From assembly GCA_910585275.1 (NCBI GenBank), contig CAJUCW010000008.1, forward strand, positions 1 to 64,000: 64,000 bases of DNA, written 5' to 3'. The DNA comes from an uncultured Muribaculaceae bacterium (GTDB lineage: Bacteria; Bacteroidota; Bacteroidia; Bacteroidales; Muribaculaceae). The notes beneath the pieces were generated by a model that searched no databases, was not told where the DNA came from, and saw nothing but the letters and a program-made list of their open reading frames with translations. The position numbers and the translations under genes are program-made. This document shows positions 1-9,153 of the stretch, piece after piece. How positions within the stretch are numbered: position 1 is the first letter of the stretch; every line of letters starts with the position of its first letter.

Positions 1-50
1 TGAAGTCTACAGGCTTGAGTGAACTCGCCTCAGACACACTCAGTGAAACA

Positions 51-531
51 CTACCGATTTTTAGTGGACACTAATGTATTCAAATAGAAACTGACAGTTC
101 GGGGATTGTTGAGGGCATCCACAGTAATGAACTGACATCCGGCCTGTCGATACAGAGAAAATGTACCAGCGACAAACTCAAGGATAAACATGCCTATGCC
201 ATTGTTCTGAAAATCTACTGATGTGCCTAAATGACCTATATTGATGGCAGGGAATGAAGATTGCCTTTTGAAAAAATCAACAATAGAGGAACCTTCTTCC
301 AATCTGAGATCATCAAAGAAGTCCGTTTCCTTATCCTCCATGTTAATCATAATGGCATCGTTCATTAGAGTTAAACGCCGCCACTATACCGTCTGATTCA
401 GTAAACGCGCAATATGCGGAGAGATATTTACGCTCTACACACTCTTTGACCTCGTATCTTTTGAATGTCCGCTGAATAGTTATGAAGCATAGTTTAGTTT
501 TACCGCTAATGATACTCAATAAAGCCTGATC
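51..531 (-). pseudogene. GNAT-family N-acetyltransferase remnant
   Basis: The longest open piece (51-365) carries the GNAT acetyl-CoA core: FPAINIGHLG, then a Q-N-N-G-I-G segment, then GCQFITVDALNNP and SFYL. These match the beta4/alpha3 loop and the C-terminal Tyr region of GNAT enzymes. The usual last 20 or so residues after the NGF motif are missing. Upstream, from about 531 to 365, a different frame encodes a stretch with AYCAFTESDGIVAAF, which looks like the N-terminal beta strands of the same enzyme. The gene is therefore split by at least one frameshift and truncated at its end. The family call is fairly safe, the exact boundaries are not. It sits in an AT-rich stretch of decaying genes and is probably not functional. 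Confidence 0.6.
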
Positions 532-554
532 TCATAGGAAGATGAGGAACCTTG

Positions 555-725
555 TCAACAACTTCGACTATAAAGGTTTTTGAAACGAGCTTTTAATGTA
601 CGACTGATTGCTCTATGGTCGCGAACAATCACGTGTTCCGCAAAATCTACCCCAGATTTCACTATCTCCTTACAGAGCTTACAGAGTCGCTCAAATGGGC
701 AACTCTCGTTATCGCATAGTGTATT
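555..725 (-). other. Short open frame, possible displaced C-terminal tail of the 508-aa protein
   Basis: A 56-codon frame with no good start codon opens just after a TGA at 726-728 and ends at 555. It overlaps the last codons of the upstream 508-aa gene in the +1 frame. Its peptide begins NTLCDNESCPFERL and contains a Cys-rich N-terminal part and a basic C-terminal half. Because it opens where the larger gene closes, it may be that gene's original tail, shifted by one base. It could also be chance open sequence. Confidence 0.25.
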
Positions 726-2235
726 TCAAAATCAGCTCTTTGTAATCATTTAATCTTTCTAATACGCGTCTTCTTTTGGAAATACTATCTTCAAGTTCGC
801 TTATACGAAGTTTGAGGTCCTTAATCGTTTTTCTAAACTCAACATACTGAGGATTATTATTCTCAAATTCTTTTTGAATCTTAGCGTTATCCTCGCCAGA
901 CAAATAACCTGTTTTATGCAATTCCCTGTTGAAAATTCTATCAAGCCTCTGCTGTAATTTGTCAAATGCCACTTGACACGAGTTTAATTGCGTTTTCAAA
1001 GGCAAAATATCTGCATTGAATTCTTTAATTTCTTCTTCTACAGGAGGTATAGCACGCTCTACCTCTGGAAGAATAGTCCGGTTCATTTCAATAATTCGAT
1101 TTATTGTATCTGTAATATCGGAGTATATTTCCTTAATTTCACGAAGACTATCCAAAAATTTCAGTGAACCGCTAATCTTCTCCATCTTATAAATCATAGC
1201 AATCTCCTTAGGAGCTATATTGTATAATTCTTCATCTGATTCAGAGGTCTGTCTCAATCCACGTATTCCAATGTACCTATCTTCACCAGGGCATTTCTTT
1301 ACTATTATTTCCTTCTTAAAACGTTCTGTATCATATTGAAAAATTTCTTCTAAACCTTCCATAAGACCATTTACTTCCTGCATAACTTCGTTTCTTATAA
1401 ATTCCTCAGGATTAGATATCGCTGAGTTAATAAAATGTTCAAGAAAAGTCATACATGTATGCCAACTTTCGCGTATTAACTCATAAGAACGAGTGTATCC
1501 CAATAGCTCCGTTATTCTTGCATAATAGTACTTTACCCATGCGCTATAAGGCAGTAATGCTATTCCTTTATAAATAACCACAACATGGAAATAGGATGAA
1601 TAACCATAACAAAAGTTGGTCGTTATTTTTATGGATATATCTTCGTTAACCTTATGTTCAATGGTGTTTTCTTTAATTTTCTCATAACGGCTGTCACCAT
1701 GTCGCTCATGCGAATAGATAATACTTTTCTCAGGGATATTGTGTTTATTCAGAGCGTCTTCATAATCGTTGGCATAAACATAAGGTAGAGCCATATCAAT
1801 CAAGAACTCCTTATGTTTTTTTATTTGCCAATACATTTGTTTCCAAACTAATTGTCTGACTTCGGCTAATTTTTCTCGATTATTTTTTTCATTATTACTA
1901 AGCCACCGGACTTTAGCTTCAATGCGAGAATCAATTTTTTTTCTTAATTCTCTACCATATTTATAGCAATCAAATTCAACCTTGATAGGCTTTATATAAT
2001 GATCAGTATATTCGTGTTTGAGACAATAATTGTATTCTCTCCCATATAGACACCGATAAAGGGCGTTATAAATATCACACGAATCGGCATTTTCATCATA
2101 TAAACATTCCAAAGCTCTATCAATTTCACTACTATGTCGGCTTATAGGGTATTGGGCAATAGTAACTCTATCGCCTTCTTTCTCCAAGGCGAGTATGTAA
2201 TCATAATTGACCCCCGTCTTCTTCTTGAAATCCAT
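709..2235 (-). CDS. Unknown 508-aa protein with coiled-coil C-terminus
   Basis: I do not recognise this family. The protein is rich in Glu, Lys, Tyr and Ile, has no signal peptide and no membrane segment, and is probably cytoplasmic. Residues 1-340 look globular with many aromatic residues (for example a YYARITELLGYTRSYELI segment). Residues about 355-500 are strongly heptad-like (Leu/Ile with Glu/Lys) and predict a long coiled coil. A promoter -7 box lies about 30 bases upstream of the ATG. The gene is AT-rich compared with the core genes further right, consistent with horizontal acquisition. Neighbours are pseudogenes of families common in accessory islands. A defence or phage-related role is possible but unsupported by any motif. 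Confidence 0.7.
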   Translation of the reverse strand: MDFKKKTGVNYDYILALEKEGDRVTIAQYPISRHSSEIDRALECLYDENADSCDIYNALYRCLYGREYNYCLKHEYTDHYIKPIKVEFDCYKYGRELRKKIDSRIEAKVRWLSNNEKNNREKLAEVRQLVWKQMYWQIKKHKEFLIDMALPYVYANDYEDALNKHNIPEKSIIYSHERHGDSRYEKIKENTIEHKVNEDISIKITTNFCYGYSSYFHVVVIYKGIALLPYSAWVKYYYARITELLGYTRSYELIRESWHTCMTFLEHFINSAISNPEEFIRNEVMQEVNGLMEGLEEIFQYDTERFKKEIIVKKCPGEDRYIGIRGLRQTSESDEELYNIAPKEIAMIYKMEKISGSLKFLDSLREIKEIYSDITDTINRIIEMNRTILPEVERAIPPVEEEIKEFNADILPLKTQLNSCQVAFDKLQQRLDRIFNRELHKTGYLSGEDNAKIQKEFENNNPQYVEFRKTIKDLKLRISELEDSISKRRRVLERLNDYKELILKYTMR

Positions 2236-2264
2236 CGGTCGTTTATTTTTCAGTTATTTAGACT

Positions 2265-2273
2265 GCAAAATTA
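2265..2273 (-). promoter_or_regulatory. Bacteroidetes -7 box (TAATTTTGC) of the 508-aa gene
   Basis: The minus strand reads TAATTTTGC about 30 bases before the ATG at 2235, matching TAnnTTTG. No TTTG lies at the expected 19-21 base spacing upstream, so only the -7 element is supported. Confidence 0.45.
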
Positions 2274-2559
2274 ACAAAAATCCGCAAATTTTAGCTTGAA
2301 TAATTTGTCTTGATTTGTAGGTCGTAGGAATCCCTTTGGACAGATGTAATAAAGTGACCCACGCTATGAACGTGAGAATCACTATGCCAATCCTTGTCCT
2401 TGATGAATTTCCTACGTTCACAATCACAAGATTGTGCATAACTTTTCTTATTTTTCTAAAATATTGTGGACAGTCCAAGGACTATCTTACGACACAGTTA
2501 ACTAAATTATTTAAGACAGGGTTCTTAGTTCATGTATTTTTAATAACTTCGCATTTGAT

Positions 2560-3091
2560 ATGTCAATCGAAAAGAACGACAAATCGAAATATTATCTCTT
2601 CATTGACGAGTGCGGAGACCATAACCTCGCAAAGCATGACATATGATTCCCGGTATTCACTTTGTGCGGAATTCGTGTGTCCTGGAAGAATCTCAATGCA
2701 CTGAATAAGGCTGTTGAGGAACTGAAGATAGAGATATTCGGCACAAAATATGTCGTAATCCACTCTGTTAACATCCGTAAATGGCTTTGACCATTCTCGG
2801 TGCTTGCTGATGAGGCATTAAGAATGAGATTCTTTGAAGAATTAAGAAAATATTGAGACGAAATTGTGCTTATGTATTATAAGCTATACGATTCTCAAAA
2901 AGCAGCTTAGCAAATTCTGTGTCCATGGCGAGGAAGACGATGTTTATGGTTTGTCTCTGTCATATCTGATTGAGAGAAGCATCTTCTGTGTTAACAATGA
3001 AATTAAAGAGGGTATTCTTCCGAAACGAGCCTTAATATTTTTCCACCTAAGGGCGATAAGGTCTTACAAAGTTAAGAATTTTATCCTGTAA
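2560..3091 (+). pseudogene. DUF3800 protein pseudogene
   Basis: From the ATG at 2560 the frame reads MSIEKNDKSKYYLFIDECGD, the typical DUF3800 start with its YLFIDESGD motif. The same frame continues through three TGA stops (2644-2646, 2788-2790, 2854-2856) while still encoding recognisable DUF3800 sequence (FPVFTLCGI, VVIHSVNIRKW, FSVLADEALRMRFFEEL). A frameshift near 2860 moves the homology into another frame, with DDVYGLSLSYLIERSIFCV followed by FHLRAIRSY. The last part of the family sequence is unrecognisable. DUF3800 proteins are uncharacterised and often found in accessory or defence regions. The many lesions make function very unlikely. Confidence 0.75.
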
Positions 3092-3321
3092 AATTGAAAA
3101 GTAGAAATAACCTAAAAGTTTACTGTTTAACGATACAACGTGAATATCGTCAAGACCCACCTTATTAAGAAGTTCAAGTATGATGTTTTTGCACAATCAA
3201 AAGGGCGTTTAATAAATTTGTAGGAATAGTAATCGAACGTTCTATTTTTATAGTCGTTTAAATATTATATAATCAAGACGTTAGGTTCTTGTTATATTGC
3301 CTAAGAGAAACTTCTCATCCA
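3092..3321. other. AT-rich stretch without a recognisable gene
   Basis: Between the DUF3800 and DUF1643 remnants I see no open frame, RNA gene or clear promoter. It may contain the eroded 3' end of the DUF3800 gene, which is normally longer than the part that can still be read. Confidence 0.4.
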
Positions 3322-3869
3322 CTATTCCTTCTGAAATGGATTAACGAATGGAGTTAAGGGCGTCCTATAAGATAATCTACAAGGATGACGTGGATTCTTT
3401 CTTTTAGTTAGCTCGCCTAAACTATAAAGTGAAGCATCAGGATACTTCGTCACTTCAATATAGCGTCCCTACATTTCTTCATTCAGGGAACTATTTCGAT
3501 AGAATCACCGTAACAGAGCAAAATTTTAGACGCTGGATATGTATTCAAAATCGAAAGAATGAATTCCATATTTTTATTATGTAGAGACGGATGAAATGTA
3601 TGCTCTTTAACCAGTTCATAGGGAGAGGTCTTTCTCAATGGATAAAGATTAAGCATAATGAAACTATCGAAGTTGTGGACACCACCTTGATTCCAGTTAG
3701 TAATAAAATCAATTATCTTACGCATGGTAACATCTGAAATGGTTTCATCTGCCGTACTCGGATTCATACCGATTATTATTAGTGGCTTGATGCCTTCTTT
3801 TCTTAACAACAATCTACAATCGCAGCCATCAATCTTCTCTGCTATGTAGCGAATATCGGTATATTCCAT
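3322..3869 (-). pseudogene. DUF1643 protein, frameshifted
   Basis: The first 128 codons (3869-3483) encode the DUF1643 core: LIIIGMNPSTADE, SDVTMRKIIDF, NLYPLRKTSPYEL and LLCYGDSIE. The frame then stops in a TGA just after GDSIEIVP. The missing C-terminus is present in another frame down to a TAG at 3322-3324, reading EVTKYPDASLYSLGEL followed by TKRKNPRHPCRLSYRTPL, which is the conserved NPRHP tail of the family. A frameshift near 3480 plus a stop therefore separates the two parts. DUF1643 function is unknown; the family is common in mobile DNA. The gene begins one base after the end of the upstream broken gene, so both were probably one operon. Confidence 0.75.
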
Positions 3870-3870
3870 A

Positions 3871-4787
3871 TCACTTAATTCTCTTCAAAATCTTTTTGAC
3901 ATTCTCCTTACCAATCAGGTCGGGAGACAATTTGAGTTTGGAGTTAGGTTGGTCAATCAGGATAAGATCTTGTGACACCATTATCTCATTCTCTATCCAA
4001 TATCCCAGCACCTTTCTCCAAACCTCATGGAGACTGGTAGAAGGAATAATGAAAAGAGGTTTTTTCCCCTTCTTATTATTTACAAGATAGTTCAAAAGAA
4101 TACGCAGATAATATTGAGATGGAAGAAGTCCAGTGGCCCAGGGGTCATGGCCACAACTTGCATAGTAAGCATTTGCATTAATGACGCACACATGGTTGAA
4201 TAAGTCTTGTCCCTCTACTTTGAGTTTCCATGCTAAATTTCGGAGTTCACTTATCCAGTGACGGTAAGATATTGAATTATAAGCATCCCCTACACATATC
4301 CCAGATTGCTGAAATTCCGTATTATTATAAATCCCTGGGCCGTCCAATGACATCCAACTTCTCACCATAATCTGAACCTCTTACATAAGTCGAGGCTCAA
4401 AAGATAGTATTATATTCGCACATCGATTTATAAAATCGTCATTACATGGCATATCTCCAAGAATGATTATACTTGCAGACATAGGATTGCCATACCATGG
4501 CTCGGGACACGGACCAACTGGAAAAATATGTCCAACATTGGCTGAATCAATGTCCGCTTGATGGTATTTCAGAAGTAACTCAAAATCACCTGGAAAGAAT
4601 CATCGTCCTTATACATTTGATAATGGTTGACATTCTCAGCAGCGACTTCCCAGCAGTTGCTGCTATACACGGTCTGATCAGATACATTACGAAAGTTCTC
4701 CTCCAGGAAATGGGGAATTGAATTATTGAGAGGCAGTCGATAACATCTTAATAGATCTTCCACCAAAATCTCTACGTCAATATCCAA
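3871..4787 (-). pseudogene. Interrupted gene of unknown family upstream of DUF1643
   Basis: The largest piece (4368-3871, 165 codons) has a conserved-looking INANAYYA segment followed by HDPWATGLLPSQYY. Its frame continues upstream across a TAA at 4381-4383 to 4599, encoding HIFPVGPCPEPWYGNP and ASIIILGDMP, so the TAA splits a longer protein. Before that, a second frame (4787-4569, open without an ATG to about 4862) may hold the N-terminus, joined by a frameshift near 4600. The order PEPWxGNP, a hydrophobic strand ending in a small-residue turn, then a second strand with INAN resembles uracil-DNA-glycosylase-like folds, but I hold this only loosely. It abuts DUF1643 with no gap. Confidence 0.5.
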
Positions 4788-5163
4788 TGAATTCCCTAGG
4801 TCTTCAATATTCTCTATGTGATTGACGGCTGCCGTTAATGTCCAAATTGCTTTCTGAATCTCCCGCCTATCTCACTAATTATCAGTGTTTTTTAAAACGA
4901 GCTTACTGTCGATTTATTGCCTTGATATCTATTCTTATTAAAAAATATACGATTAAGTTCTGTTTTAAAAGTCGACGAGGTGATTGATTTTTGAAATTGT
5001 ATTCTTCAGATGCAGCGATAAGAATCTGTGTGAGAAAATGGAGTCCGACCTGCTTGTTAGGGAAGACTCTTGGCTTGACTAATCTTGATGATGTGTCTCC
5101 TTTCTTTGATATATTATTTCTTCAATCGTAGGTTGTAGATGCATGCTGGAAAGAACAGTTTAA
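4788..5163. other. AT-rich intergenic stretch
   Basis: I see no credible gene here apart from a possible N-terminal extension of the broken gene to the left (to about 4862). The segment marks the edge between the decayed AT-rich region and the more GC-rich core genes that start at 5164. Confidence 0.4.
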
Positions 5164-6486
5164 TTAATCTTCTTTCGTTGTATTTTTCTCTTTTTCTTCC
5201 TTTTTCCTGTTTTTTCGCAGATAAAAGTTCTTCATGGCAGGTGTGAATGACAGGAAAACCAACACCGCCATGATTGTCAGATACGTGTAAAGACAGTTCC
5301 TTAATATCCGCATGTTGTCGGTGCCGAAAGTCATTGCATCCGTTGATGTGCCGGGCGAGAGGAAATCATCTATATTGATGGCCGCCAGACTGCTTTTCCA
5401 TTCTATTTTACCGTCAACGAGATAAACCACCGCCGGATTTCCTCTTACCACCTCTTTTATTTGCGTATCATCGGCAGTGAAGATAGGATAACTTGCCATC
5501 GAAAGGTCTTCCCATTCATCTATTTCATCAGGAGTGCCGGAAACGACCGCCGCCATGAAAACATTGTTTTTTATCGACCATTCGTATAGTGAATTCAGCT
5601 TCCATGTGGTTGCCGGGGAAACCTCTTTGAGATTCGGCATCATTACGAGCAGTTCCATCCCCTTTTCGTCGATGGCTTCTTCCGTCACGTCTTCCTCTCC
5701 CGTCTTATCCCAGATTCTAAGACTCTTACCGTTTTCCGATGTTGAGGCTTTCGGTTGTTGGTGCGGCAACTCTTTTCTGTCAACAAACTCCCAACCTTCG
5801 GATTCTTCGGGAAGCACGTCCGTATCACGGAATTCTTTTCTTATTCCATCTTTTTCATATATAAAGATGAATTGAGGCTCTTCCGCATGAGCCTGATTTT
5901 CGAAGTCGATAATTGGTTCACCTTGCTTATACGGCCTGAAATCGATTAACGGCTGTGAAATATAACCAAACAATTCAATTATCACAATAAAAATGGAAGT
6001 TGCCACGAACGCAATCCATTGCAACGCCGGCGTCACGAGCCAGTGGCATTTCTTGTTATAAACCACGAGCCATGCGATAGCGGCGGTAAGTGCCACGTTT
6101 TTCCAGAATGTAGCCCAATTAGAAATCAGGAGAGCATCCCCGAAGCATCCGCAATCATCTACAGGATCGCTTACGGCAATCCAAAGCGTCAGCGGAAGCA
6201 TGAATGCCATGATTATTGCCGCTATTATGGCGGTAGATCGCCTGAAACATCCCGTCAGTATAAACACCCCGACAAGGAATTCGGCGGCACACAGCGCGAA
6301 CACACCCACCAGTTCGAGGTTGGGCCAGATATCTAAAGACATCGACGCCAGATAAGCGTCAACCTTATAAAGAGTGCCGTAAGGATCGATGGCTTTGGCA
6401 AATCCGGAGAACATGAACACCGAACCTACGGCAAGCCTGATAATCCATGTAGCTATCTCGACGCTTTTCCTGGATTTAATCGCCAT
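5164..6486 (-). CDS. DoxX/MauE-like membrane protein with thioredoxin-like domain (BT_3928-like)
   Basis: This is a 440-aa inner-membrane protein. The N-terminal 190 residues form a DoxX/MauE-type four-helix bundle (RLAVGSVFMFSGFAKAIDP at residues 17-35) with a CGC pair in VDDCGCFGDAL, the kind of cysteine pair used in electron or disulfide exchange. The middle (about 200-390) is soluble and includes a thioredoxin-like fold, but no CXXC active site is visible in it. A last transmembrane helix lies near residue 410, followed by a very basic tail. The start overlaps the end of the DUF1599 gene by 11 bases, so they are co-transcribed. Role in envelope redox is an inference. Confidence 0.75.
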   Translation of the reverse strand: MAIKSRKSVEIATWIIRLAVGSVFMFSGFAKAIDPYGTLYKVDAYLASMSLDIWPNLELVGVFALCAAEFLVGVFILTGCFRRSTAIIAAIIMAFMLPLTLWIAVSDPVDDCGCFGDALLISNWATFWKNVALTAAIAWLVVYNKKCHWLVTPALQWIAFVATSIFIVIIELFGYISQPLIDFRPYKQGEPIIDFENQAHAEEPQFIFIYEKDGIRKEFRDTDVLPEESEGWEFVDRKELPHQQPKASTSENGKSLRIWDKTGEEDVTEEAIDEKGMELLVMMPNLKEVSPATTWKLNSLYEWSIKNNVFMAAVVSGTPDEIDEWEDLSMASYPIFTADDTQIKEVVRGNPAVVYLVDGKIEWKSSLAAINIDDFLSPGTSTDAMTFGTDNMRILRNCLYTYLTIMAVLVFLSFTPAMKNFYLRKNRKKEEKEKNTTKED

Positions 6487-7030
6487 AAGTAAGTTTTATT
6501 AAGGCGAAAAGGGAATAATTTATCATATCCATATAATTGGCGTCAACCCCTTCGCTTATAATGGTTTTTCCATCGTGACTTTCGATTTCTCGGGTTCTCA
6601 AAAGCTTCTGAAGGATAATATCCGTGAAACTTGATACCCTCATGTGGCGCCAAGCTTCGTCATAATCATGATTTTTATTAAGCATGAGAGATGTGGCGGA
6701 AGCAATCTCTTCGTCATATAGTTTGATTGCCTCCTCCTTGTCGATTGCCTCGCCCGAGCCGAGACGGAGCTGGATAAGGGCGATGGCGCAATAGTTGACG
6801 ATTCCTATGAATTCCGGTTCGATGCCTTCGTTTACCGCAGCTTCCCCTTTCTCCTCAAGTGAGCGTATCCTGCGTGCCTTTATGTATATCTGGTCGGTAA
6901 GACTCGACGGACGCATCACCCTCCAGGATGTGCCGTAGTCAGATAATTTTTTAACGAAAATATCCCTGCATCTTGCCGTCATTTCGGCAAACTCTTTTGC
7001 AGTGTCGGGAGTATGTTTTGTATTGTCCAT
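6476..7030 (-). CDS. DUF1599 protein (nucleotide modification associated domain 1)
   Basis: The 184-aa protein consists of two similar halves. The first has KKLSDYGTSWRVMRPSSLTD and IGIVNYCAIALIQL; the second has NKNHDYDEAWRHMRVSSFTD and MDMINYSLFALIKL, an internal duplication typical of DUF1599. The DYxxxWRxMR and SSxTD motifs in each half are the family signature. Biochemical function is unknown; the Pfam description links it to nucleotide modification. It is the first gene of a two-gene unit with the DoxX-like protein and has a -7 promoter box 24-32 bases upstream of the ATG. Confidence 0.85.
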   Translation of the reverse strand: MDNTKHTPDTAKEFAEMTARCRDIFVKKLSDYGTSWRVMRPSSLTDQIYIKARRIRSLEEKGEAAVNEGIEPEFIGIVNYCAIALIQLRLGSGEAIDKEEAIKLYDEEIASATSLMLNKNHDYDEAWRHMRVSSFTDIILQKLLRTREIESHDGKTIISEGVDANYMDMINYSLFALIKLTYGD

Positions 7031-7053
7031 TGTGTATTTCAGTTAATTTTTTT

Positions 7054-7062
7054 GCAAATTTA
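7054..7062 (-). promoter_or_regulatory. -7 box (TAAATTTGC) of the DUF1599/DoxX operon
   Basis: The minus strand reads TAAATTTGC, matching TAnnTTTG, with a short leader of roughly 17-20 bases before the ATG at 7030. No convincing TTTG was found at the usual spacing. It is divergent from the aguA box 56 bases away. Confidence 0.5.
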
Positions 7063-7117
7063 ATCATTTCACAGAAATTTATTCCCTTTTCTAAAGGTGT
7101 ATCACGCGTTAAATTCT

Positions 7118-7126
7118 TAAATTTGC
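7118..7126 (+). promoter_or_regulatory. -7 box (TAAATTTGC) of aguA
   Basis: The plus strand reads TAAATTTGC about 40 bases before the aguA ATG, matching TAnnTTTG. The upstream -33 element is not evident. Together with 7054-7062 it forms a short divergent promoter region. Confidence 0.5.
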
Positions 7127-7165
7127 AATCGCTGATTATTTTTTGAAACAAAGCTACATCATAAT

Positions 7166-8209
7166 ATGAGAACTTTCTTGCCCGAATGGGCTCCCCAGGA
7201 GGCTGTGCTTATGGCGCTTCCTAACGAAAATACCGACTGGAATTATGTCATCGATGAGGCTCGACTCCAATATGAAAGGATAATCAAAGCCTTTACCGAT
7301 GAAAACGTCCATGTAGTCTTGATATGCAATGACCCCGACTATGCACGTTCACTTCTCGGGAAATGCCGCCAAGACAAGATAACTTTCATCTCACTTGACT
7401 ACAACGACACCTGGACGAGAGATTATGGCCCCATTACGGTAATGAAAGACGACCGTATCCGTGCCCTTGATTTTGGGTTCAACGGTTGGGGACTTAAATT
7501 CGCTTCGGATAAAGACAACCTTGTAAATCTGAAGCTCTCGGAAAAAGGTGTGTTTTCACCTGACGTTTATCGCAACGAACGTGCATTTGTGCTTGAAGGA
7601 GGGTCGGTTGAAACGGACGGTGAAGGCACTCTGCTTACAACCACGAGGTGTCTTTGCTCCCCCAATAGAAACGGAGGCCTCTCCAAGAAAGAGGTGGAGA
7701 CAAAGCTTCAGAATCTTCTTGGGGTGAATCATATTCTTTTCCTCGATTACGGCGCACTCGAAGGAGACGATACAGATTCCCATATCGACACGCTTGCAAG
7801 GCTCGCCCCCGACAATTCCATAATTTTCACCGGTTGCAGAAATGTCGATGACTCCCAGTTTGAAGAACTTCTAAAAATGAGGGCTCAACTCACCATGTTC
7901 AGAAATGCTGAAGGGAATCCGTTTAACCTGATAGAACTACCTCTCCCGGACGCAATCTTCGACGAAGAAGGCAACCGGCTTCCAGCTACTTATGCAAACT
8001 ATCTTGTTACGGACAATGTTATCTTCATGCCCACATACGGACAACCTGAAAACGACCATCTTGCAATGCAGACTGTAAAAATAGCCTATCCTTCCCACAG
8101 GGTGGTCGGCATAGACTGCACCACTCTTATAAAGCAACACGGCTCCCTGCATTGTGCCACTATGCAGATTCCGAAAAATCTTTTTAATCCAGTAATATAT
8201 GATAGATAA
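7166..8209 (+). CDS. aguA: Agmatine deiminase
   Basis: This enzyme (347 aa, normal length) converts agmatine to N-carbamoylputrescine and ammonia. Family motifs are in order: ALPNENTDWNY near the N-terminus, TWTRDYGPITV, FVLEGGSVETDGEGTLLTT, SHIDTLARLAP, and the catalytic Cys330 in HGSLHCATMQIPK. The guanidino-modifying fold residues (Asp, Glu, His, Cys) are all present. The stop overlaps the start of aguB by 11 bases, so the two are translationally coupled and together convert agmatine to putrescine in the cytoplasm. The start follows a short purine-poor leader; no better ATG lies upstream. Confidence 0.93.
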   Translation: MRTFLPEWAPQEAVLMALPNENTDWNYVIDEARLQYERIIKAFTDENVHVVLICNDPDYARSLLGKCRQDKITFISLDYNDTWTRDYGPITVMKDDRIRALDFGFNGWGLKFASDKDNLVNLKLSEKGVFSPDVYRNERAFVLEGGSVETDGEGTLLTTTRCLCSPNRNGGLSKKEVETKLQNLLGVNHILFLDYGALEGDDTDSHIDTLARLAPDNSIIFTGCRNVDDSQFEELLKMRAQLTMFRNAEGNPFNLIELPLPDAIFDEEGNRLPATYANYLVTDNVIFMPTYGQPENDHLAMQTVKIAYPSHRVVGIDCTTLIKQHGSLHCATMQIPKNLFNPVIYDR

Positions 8210-9146
8210 TTATAATAACGACCGGGCGGATAACGTTGCGCCCGGTCTATATCGTCCTTTAAAAGCCGATTCCATAAAGGTTGGAGTCGTGCAGCATTCT
8301 TTTTCTCCCGACGTGGCTTACAACCGCCAACGCAATCTTTCTGCCATCGAGAATCTTGCGGAAGACGGCGCACAGCTGATAGTGTTGTCGGAGCTTCACG
8401 ACTCGCTTTACTTCTGCCAGTGTGAAGACGTTGACAATTTCAGATATGCCGTTAAGATTGAAGACGTTGAATCTGTATATGCCGAAGCCGCAAGGGAAAA
8501 CAACATCGTGTTGGTTACAAGCGTTTTCGAACGTCGCGCCCCAGGGCTTTATCACAACACTGCAGTGGTGTTTGATGTAGATGGCTCGATTGCAGGGAAA
8601 TACCGGAAAATGCATATCCCCGACGACCCCGGGTTTTATGAAAAATTCTATTTCACTCCCGGCGACCTCGGATTTAATCCTATAAAAACCTCTTTAGGAA
8701 ATCTGGGAGTGCTTGTGTGCTGGGACCAATGGTATCCGGAGGCAGCACGGATTATGGCCATGAAAGGGGCGGAGATGCTAATCTATCCTACAGCCATCGG
8801 CTGGAATCCGGATGACACTCAAGATGAAAAAGACCGTCAGCGTGAAGCTTGGATCACGATTCAACGTTCTCATGCCGTGGCCAACGGGATTCCCGTGGTC
8901 AGTGTCAACCGCTGTGGATTTGAAGAAGACCCTTCCGGCCAGACTTCCGGAATAGATTTCTGGGGGTCGAGTTTTGTCGCCGGTCCGCAAGGGGAAATAC
9001 TTGCGATGGCCCCGGACAATAGTCCGGAGGAGTTTATCGTTGAACTCGATAAGAAACGTACGGAAGACGTGCGACATTGGTGGCCGTTCCTACGCGACCG
9101 CAGAATCGACTTCTATAACGGTTTGACTTCAAGATTCCTCGACTGA
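8199..9146 (+). CDS. aguB: N-carbamoylputrescine amidase
   Basis: A nitrilase-superfamily amidohydrolase of 315 aa that hydrolyses N-carbamoylputrescine to putrescine, CO2 and ammonia. The Glu-Lys-Cys triad is visible: Glu65 in VLSELHDSLYF, Lys137 in YRKMHIPDDPGF, and Cys174 in LVCWDQWYPEAAR. The first 25 residues (before IKVGVVQHSF) are longer than in most homologues; the ATG at 8199 overlapping aguA is the only in-frame ATG in that stretch. Pairing with aguA gives a two-step polyamine route that bypasses ornithine. Confidence 0.93.
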   Translation: MIDNYNNDRADNVAPGLYRPLKADSIKVGVVQHSFSPDVAYNRQRNLSAIENLAEDGAQLIVLSELHDSLYFCQCEDVDNFRYAVKIEDVESVYAEAARENNIVLVTSVFERRAPGLYHNTAVVFDVDGSIAGKYRKMHIPDDPGFYEKFYFTPGDLGFNPIKTSLGNLGVLVCWDQWYPEAARIMAMKGAEMLIYPTAIGWNPDDTQDEKDRQREAWITIQRSHAVANGIPVVSVNRCGFEEDPSGQTSGIDFWGSSFVAGPQGEILAMAPDNSPEEFIVELDKKRTEDVRHWWPFLRDRRIDFYNGLTSRFLD

Positions 9147-9153
9147 AAGGATT

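Noticed and set aside
2560..2856. Possible recoding of TGA in the DUF3800 gene
   Set aside because: TGA ends many intact genes in the window (uvrA and aguB among them), and the same gene also has a frameshift, so ordinary decay is the simpler explanation.
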